The translations under genes and the position numbers were made by a program. Below are positions 12,439 to 17,020 of a DNA stretch of 17,020 nucleotides, one piece after another. Within the stretch, counting starts at the first letter, position 1, and every line of letters begins with the position of its first letter. This DNA is from an uncultured Candidatus Saccharibacteria bacterium. Its GTDB lineage: Bacteria; Patescibacteriota; Saccharimonadia; Saccharimonadales; Saccharimonadaceae. Where the stretch lies: contig CAMHRH010000011.1 of NCBI GenBank assembly GCA_946187605.1, forward strand, positions 1-17,020, written 5' to 3'. Under the pieces are notes generated by a model. It was given only the letters and a program-made list of their open reading frames with translations. It was not told the origin of the DNA and did no database searches.

Positions 12439-15400
12439 ATGGATCAATTAGTTACGCCTCTGATTGCTGGCGCGGTAGTGATTGCAGCATTAGTGATAGC
12501 TTGGAAGATTTTTTCTGATGCGCAAAGGGACAAGAAAAATTATGCACGCGCGTTAAAGATGGTCCCGATGCTAATTCATCTGCCGCCGAGTACGGATGAT
12601 GTGCAAGTGAATGGACGCGATGAGCGCGATGTGATAGGTGAGCAGTTATCTGAGGCGCAGGTAATGTATAGCATTATCTCTTCGACGCTAACTAAGGGTT
12701 TTAAAACAAGGCTTTTCGGGCAAAAACACATTAGTTTTGAGATTATTGCGCATGATGGATTTATTAAGTATTACGCAGTGGTGCCGGCGGTTTTAACGGA
12801 GACGGTAAAGCAGGCGATTACGGCAGCATATCCGACGGCGCGCCTTGAAGAGGTTGAGGATCCGAACTTCTTTAATAAAGATAGCAAGATCGATGCGGTA
12901 GCCGGTGGTGAACTAAGCCTCAAGGAGGATTTTTGGAATCCGATAGCGAGCTATGAGGACACGAAGCGTGATGCGAGTCTCGGCCTTATTAATGCGCTAT
13001 CGACGGCAAAGCAGGGCGATGGCGTGGCGATACAAGTCATGTTCCGTCCAACGGATGGGGGCTGGGTAAAAAAGTCGATTGACCGAGTACAAAATATACG
13101 CGATGGTAAAAAATCGCAGAAAGCGGCTGGCGTAGTCGGTCGTCTTGTGAATGGTGCGGGGAACTTAGTTGGCGATGTTGCGGAGGCGCTTTGGAAGCCG
13201 CCAGATGAGCATGATCCATATAAAGTTCAAGAGAAGACGCTAACGAATCTGGAGCAAGAAGAGATTCAGCGGATTGAGGCGAAGACGAAATATCCTGGCT
13301 TCGAGACTTTAATTAGGATTGTGGCGAGTGCGAATACGAAGGCGCGTTCTGAGGCTCTGCTTAGTAGCGTAGTTTCGATTTTTTCGCAGTTTGACTTACC
13401 GCAGTCAAATGGCTTCCGCTATGACATGAAGAGTGCAACAGAGCTGGCGCGTAACTATATTCTTAGATGGTTCCCGCAGGCGCAGTCGGATATGATTTTG
13501 AACAGCGTTGAAATGGCGAGTATTTTTCATCTACCGAGTCAGAACTCAATTCCTACTAGTCAAGTTGAGCGCCAGGCGATTAAGCAGGTGGATGGCCCGG
13601 CAAAGTTGGCTGAAGATGGCGTAGTGCTCGGCGTGAATAAGTTCCGCGGCGAAGAAAAGGTGATTCGTTTGCGCGATAAGGACCGTCGTCGCCATACCTA
13701 TGTGATTGGTTCTACTGGTATGGGTAAGTCGATTTTGCTCACGAACATTGCCTATCAGGATATGTGCGACGGGCGTGGTTTTGCATTTATTGATCCGCAT
13801 GGCGACGCGATTGAGCTGCTTTTGAGTAAAGTGCCGCAGGAGCGCATGGACGATATTATCGTATTTGAGCCGGGCAATATGGATAATCCGGTCGGTATGA
13901 ACATGTTTGAGTTTCAGACTGAGGACCAGAAGGACTTTATCGTGCAGGAGGGCATTAATATGCTTACCTCTCTGTATGATCCAGGAAATCAGGGCATCTT
14001 TGGCCCCCGCGCACAGCATATGTTCCGCAATGCGGCGTTGCTTTTGATGAGCGATCCGGAAGGTGGTACATTTATTGATATTCCAAGGTGTTTTATTGAT
14101 CCGGAGTTTGTGAAGTCGAAGTTGAAATATGTGACGGACAAGACAGTTTATGATTATTGGACGAAAGAATTTCCGGCATCTCAGAAATCTAGTGATGCCG
14201 GCGAGGTAACGAGCTGGTTCGTTTCGAAGTGGGGGCCATTCTTGTCGAACAAGATGATGCGCAATATTCTTGGTCAGACAAAATCGGGCTTTAATATCCG
14301 TCAGATAATGGATGAGGGGAAGATCCTCCTGATTAACCTTTCGAAAGGTAAGACTGGCGAGTTGAATGCGCAGCTTCTTGGTATGATTTTTGTGATGAAA
14401 TTCCAGGCGGCGGCGATGAGTCGTCAGGATATTCCTGAAGATGATCGTAAAGATTTCTGCTTATTCGTGGATGAGTTCCAGAACTTTGCGACGGAGAGTT
14501 TTGAGTCTATTTTGTCTGAAGCGCGCAAATATCGCTTGAATCTTGTCTTGGCGAACCAGTTCATGACACAGCTGACAGATAAGATTCGCGAGGCGTTGCT
14601 CGGTAACGTTGGTACGATTATGTCTGGCCGTCTCGGTGTTACGGATGCGGAATTGATGGAGAAAGCTTTTTCGCCGATATTTACGGCGGAGGACTTACAT
14701 AAACAGCCGAATTTCTGCGCAATTGCGACGGTAATGATGTTTGATATGCCGACGTCGCCGTTTACGTTGAGTTTGCTGCCGCCATTAGGCGAATCGTCAG
14801 ATGAGCTGATGGTGCGAATGAAGGCTTATGCTTTATCTAAATATGGACGACCGCGTGCGGAAGTCGAGGCGGAGATTGATGCGCGTTTAGCGGCGACAAC
14901 GGAGAAGAAGCCGGCCACTGGTGCTGCGCCGTCAATGAGTAGCGCCGCTCCGGCTCCGAAGAAGAATTTTCTTGATAGCTGGCTGGAGAAGAAAGCGGAG
15001 ATGAACGAAGCTGCGAAGAAAGAGGCGCGTAAAGAGTTGGCCGAGAAACAGGCGATGCCGGTTGTGAAGACTCCGGCGCCAACAGTAGCGCCTAAACCAT
15101 CCGAGCGCGATGCAGGCTCGATTTCGAAAGCAAACCAGGTCGCAGCGGCAGTCGACAAACCGCGTCAATTGCGCGAGCCGCCAATAAAGATAGCAAAACC
15201 GGCAAAGCAAGGGGTGGCAGATAAGATTATTGCGGATAATGCTGGCGGTTCGGTGTGGGCGGCGGCCGCGGCGAAAAATGTCGAAAAAGCGGCCCCTGAA
15301 GAAGTTGTTAAGGTTGCGGCGGCAGCGCCAGTGGCTGGGCCAGAGCCGAATCTGGCTGATGGTATAAAAATTAAACATGAACATAGGGTGTCTGCCCCAG

Positions 15401-15558
15401 TTAAGGCTCCGGCTTCGATTGCTGCGGCCCCGGCCACGACTTCGGTTGCTTCGGCGCCGGTTGCGACTCCGGCCCCTAGCGCGCCTGCTTCTGGGGCAAG
15501 GGGCGGTTTTAGCCAGATGCAGAATGATGAAGATGGCGTAGTCCTGCGCTGGCGGTAA
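12439..15558 (+). CDS. TraG/VirD4/VirB4-like conjugation or secretion ATPase with long Ala/Pro/Lys tail
   Basis: 1039 residues. A membrane helix (about 5-24) is followed by an N-terminal domain of about 370 residues and then a RecA-like motor: Walker A GSTGMGKS at 424-431, IDPHGDAIELL, and Walker B LFVDEFQNF with Asp678-Glu679, then the ARKYRLNLVLANQF sensor segment. These features fit the FtsK/TraG/VirD4/TraC group that moves DNA or protein at the membrane. Residues about 820-1039 are low-complexity Ala/Pro/Lys with a short charged coiled-coil-like stretch (WLEKKAEMNEAAKKEARKEL), probably disordered. It is coupled to the gene before it. The motor class is sure; coupling protein versus VirB4-type is not. 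Confidence 0.85.
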   Translation: MDQLVTPLIAGAVVIAALVIAWKIFSDAQRDKKNYARALKMVPMLIHLPPSTDDVQVNGRDERDVIGEQLSEAQVMYSIISSTLTKGFKTRLFGQKHISFEIIAHDGFIKYYAVVPAVLTETVKQAITAAYPTARLEEVEDPNFFNKDSKIDAVAGGELSLKEDFWNPIASYEDTKRDASLGLINALSTAKQGDGVAIQVMFRPTDGGWVKKSIDRVQNIRDGKKSQKAAGVVGRLVNGAGNLVGDVAEALWKPPDEHDPYKVQEKTLTNLEQEEIQRIEAKTKYPGFETLIRIVASANTKARSEALLSSVVSIFSQFDLPQSNGFRYDMKSATELARNYILRWFPQAQSDMILNSVEMASIFHLPSQNSIPTSQVERQAIKQVDGPAKLAEDGVVLGVNKFRGEEKVIRLRDKDRRRHTYVIGSTGMGKSILLTNIAYQDMCDGRGFAFIDPHGDAIELLLSKVPQERMDDIIVFEPGNMDNPVGMNMFEFQTEDQKDFIVQEGINMLTSLYDPGNQGIFGPRAQHMFRNAALLLMSDPEGGTFIDIPRCFIDPEFVKSKLKYVTDKTVYDYWTKEFPASQKSSDAGEVTSWFVSKWGPFLSNKMMRNILGQTKSGFNIRQIMDEGKILLINLSKGKTGELNAQLLGMIFVMKFQAAAMSRQDIPEDDRKDFCLFVDEFQNFATESFESILSEARKYRLNLVLANQFMTQLTDKIREALLGNVGTIMSGRLGVTDAELMEKAFSPIFTAEDLHKQPNFCAIATVMMFDMPTSPFTLSLLPPLGESSDELMVRMKAYALSKYGRPRAEVEAEIDARLAATTEKKPATGAAPSMSSAAPAPKKNFLDSWLEKKAEMNEAAKKEARKELAEKQAMPVVKTPAPTVAPKPSERDAGSISKANQVAAAVDKPRQLREPPIKIAKPAKQGVADKIIADNAGGSVWAAAAAKNVEKAAPEEVVKVAAAAPVAGPEPNLADGIKIKHEHRVSAPVKAPASIAAAPATTSVASAPVATPAPSAPASGARGGFSQMQNDEDGVVLRWR

Positions 15559-15740
15559 TGATTGGCGTTACTACTTAGATTTTTTAGATACATATGCCGT
15601 TATTTGTCGTGGGGCGAGCGTATTAGTGCAGCGGTAAAAAGTGCGCATCGGGCTCGAATTGTGGGTATTTTTCGTAAAATGGGTAAATATATGGTTTTTG
15701 GGCCAGAAGGGCCTTAGACGCGATTTTAGAGGCCTTAGAC
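15559..15740. other. Spacer before the gyrB promoter
   Basis: No gene is seen. A weak GTAA/TTAC hairpin followed by a T tract near 15591 may end the upstream transcript. An imperfect tandem repeat begins at 15710. Confidence 0.4.
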
Positions 15741-15751
15741 TTGATTTTTGG
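15710..15751 (+). repeat. Imperfect 21-bp tandem repeat at the gyrB promoter
   Basis: GGCCTTAGAC(G/T)(C/T)GATTTT occurs at 15710 and again at 15731. The second copy covers the gyrB -35 box. Confidence 0.6.
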
Positions 15752-15770
15752 GGGTGAGTTATGCTAGAAT
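15741..15770 (+). promoter_or_regulatory. gyrB promoter
   Basis: TTGATT (15741-15746), 18-bp spacer, extended -10 TGcTAGAAT (15762-15770). The leader is about 28 nt and carries AGAGGT before the start. Confidence 0.7.
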
Positions 15771-15804
15771 AATACTTGTTAATAAAAAGTAGAGGTAAAT
15801 ATAA

Positions 15805-17020
15805 ATGGCTGAAGCAAAAAAGTCCGGCGCTGATGATTACGGCGCAAAGGATATTCAGGTTCTTGATGGCCTAGAGCATGTGCGCAAGCGCCCAGGCATG
15901 TACATCGGATCGACCGGCTATGATGGTTTGCATCACCTCGTGAAAGAGATTGCGGATAACTCTATCGATGAGGCAATCGCAGGATATGCGACGCGCGTCG
16001 AGGTTACTTTGCTATCTGATGGTGGCTGTCGCGTCGTTGATGATGGTCGTGGTATTCCTGTCGATATCCACCCAAAGACGAAGAAGTCGGCATTGGAGAC
16101 GGTACTTAGCGTCCTTAATGCTGGTGGTAAGTTTGGCGGTGGCGGTTACAAGGTATCGTCTGGTTTGCACGGTGTAGGCTCATCGGTAGTAAACGCTTTG
16201 TCGACGCATATGATTGCCGAAGTATATAAAAACGGCAGGATTCATCATATTGAGTTCGACAAGGGTAAAACAGTTGTTCCGTTTGGGGTGACTGGCAATA
16301 CGGATAAGCAGGGTACGATGATTACCTTCTATCCTGATGCGGAGATCTTCAAAGAGACGACGACTTTTGATTATGACTGGGTAGTAAACTATCTACGTCA
16401 CCAAGCTTATCTAACTAAAGGCATTCTTGCCTCGGTTCATGATGAGCGTACGGGCAAGTCTGATTCCTTCTATTTCGAAGGTGGTAAGCGTCTTAATGAG
16501 GGTAAGGAAGTTATCTCTGATGATATCTTCTATGTTGAGAAGCCAATCGAAGATATCATTGTTGAGGTTGCAGTTCAGTATAACGATACGTTTACTGAGA
16601 CTTTGCGTCCATTCGTTAATAACGTTTTGACGCCAGATGGCGGTACGCACGTAGTTGGTTTCCGTACGGCACTTAACCGCGTAATCAATGATTATGCACG
16701 TAAAAATGGCCTTCTCAAGGAAAAGGAAGATAACCTTACCGGTGATGATATTAAGGAAGGTTTGACCGCTGTAATCTTGGTGAAACTTCCAGATCCACAG
16801 TTTGAAGGTCAGACCAAGAATAAGCTCGGTAACCCAGAGGTGCGTGGCTATACCGATAAGGTGATGAGCGAATACTTTGCTTACTATCTCGAAGAGCATC
16901 CAGATGTTGCTAAGAAGATTGTTAATAAGGCAACACTTGCGGCTCGCGCTCGCAAGGCGGCACGCGCAGCTCGCGATAATGTTATTCGCAAGGGTGCATT
17001 TGAAGGTCTTAACCTACCTT
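15805..17020 (+). CDS. gyrB: DNA gyrase subunit B, N-terminal part (runs off the window)
   Basis: 405 codons are visible; the gene continues beyond 17020. The GHKL ATPase site is complete: EIADNSIDEA with Asn52, DDGRGIPVD, and GLHGVGSSVVNALS from residue 120. The transducer domain follows, with QTKNKLGNPEVRGY. GyrB with GyrA introduces negative supercoils using ATP. AGAGGT at 15791-15796 sits 8 nt before the ATG and sets the start. ParE is the alternative, but the sequence YIGSTGYDGLHHLVKEIADNSIDEA reads as the GyrB type. The gyrA partner would be expected downstream, outside this window. Confidence 0.93.
   Translation, partial: MAEAKKSGADDYGAKDIQVLDGLEHVRKRPGMYIGSTGYDGLHHLVKEIADNSIDEAIAGYATRVEVTLLSDGGCRVVDDGRGIPVDIHPKTKKSALETVLSVLNAGGKFGGGGYKVSSGLHGVGSSVVNALSTHMIAEVYKNGRIHHIEFDKGKTVVPFGVTGNTDKQGTMITFYPDAEIFKETTTFDYDWVVNYLRHQAYLTKGILASVHDERTGKSDSFYFEGGKRLNEGKEVISDDIFYVEKPIEDIIVEVAVQYNDTFTETLRPFVNNVLTPDGGTHVVGFRTALNRVINDYARKNGLLKEKEDNLTGDDIKEGLTAVILVKLPDPQFEGQTKNKLGNPEVRGYTDKVMSEYFAYYLEEHPDVAKKIVNKATLAARARKAARAARDNVIRKGAFEGLNLP

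Noticed and set aside
12067..15593. Several long minus-strand ORFs opposite the ATPase cassette
   Set aside because: They mirror the codon bias of the plus-strand genes and contain no recognisable motif or start signal.

Overview
This window looks like chromosome from a member of the Patescibacteria (CPR), most probably a Saccharibacterium (TM7). That assignment is an inference from several things seen together: compact housekeeping genes with short spacers, a two-gene SufC/SufB-type Fe-S locus, a short bL28, a large TraG/VirB4-like ATPase preceded by two small lineage-type genes, an SsrA RNA with an unusual T-loop, and an HTH gene of the CPR type. The standard genetic code is in use, since the UGA that ends sufC overlaps the start of the next gene. 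No insertion sequence, prophage or CRISPR array was seen.

Layout. 1-1523: the 3' end of miaA, then a winged-helix regulator and a small protein that resembles a degenerate metallo-beta-lactamase fold. 1586-2565: rpmB with its own promoter and terminator, then a site-2 protease (M50). 2581-2713: a structured small RNA I cannot assign. 2860-3729: a Nudix-RNase HI fusion. 3790-4141: RNase P RNA. 4365-4733: a small unknown gene with a terminator. 4752-7284 (minus strand): sufC-sufB, then a membrane-protein gene whose reading frame changes at a UUUUUUA heptamer. 7345-8542 (minus): infC-rpmI-rplT, with infC apparently starting at AUC. 8555-10060 (minus): a full-length comM/yifB interrupted by one in-frame UGA. 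10127-10492: tmRNA, divergent from comM. 10493-11581: about 1.1 kb without a convincing gene, but with hairpins, exact 20-bp repeats, a possible minus-strand small RNA, and a region of about 370 nt with a near-consensus promoter and a predicted pseudoknot. 11582-15558: a membrane protein, an acidic linker-like protein and a 1039-residue P-loop ATPase that resembles conjugation/secretion ATPases. 15805-end: the 5' part of gyrB.

How it works together. Most genes are translation and RNA housekeeping (IF3, bL35, bL20, bL28, MiaA, RNase P, tmRNA), DNA topology (GyrB), Fe-S assembly (SufCB) and DNA uptake or transfer (ComM-like protein, secretion ATPase). A striking regulatory pattern runs through the window. 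At least seven genes have a -10 box only 6-7 nt before the start codon, usually with an upstream TG, which predicts leaderless mRNAs. Operon-internal genes instead carry Shine-Dalgarno sequences.

The points most worth a second look are the structured RNA at 2581-2713, the large RNA candidate at 11097-11480, the -1 frameshift candidate at 5030-5038, the UGA in comM, and the divergent tmRNA.
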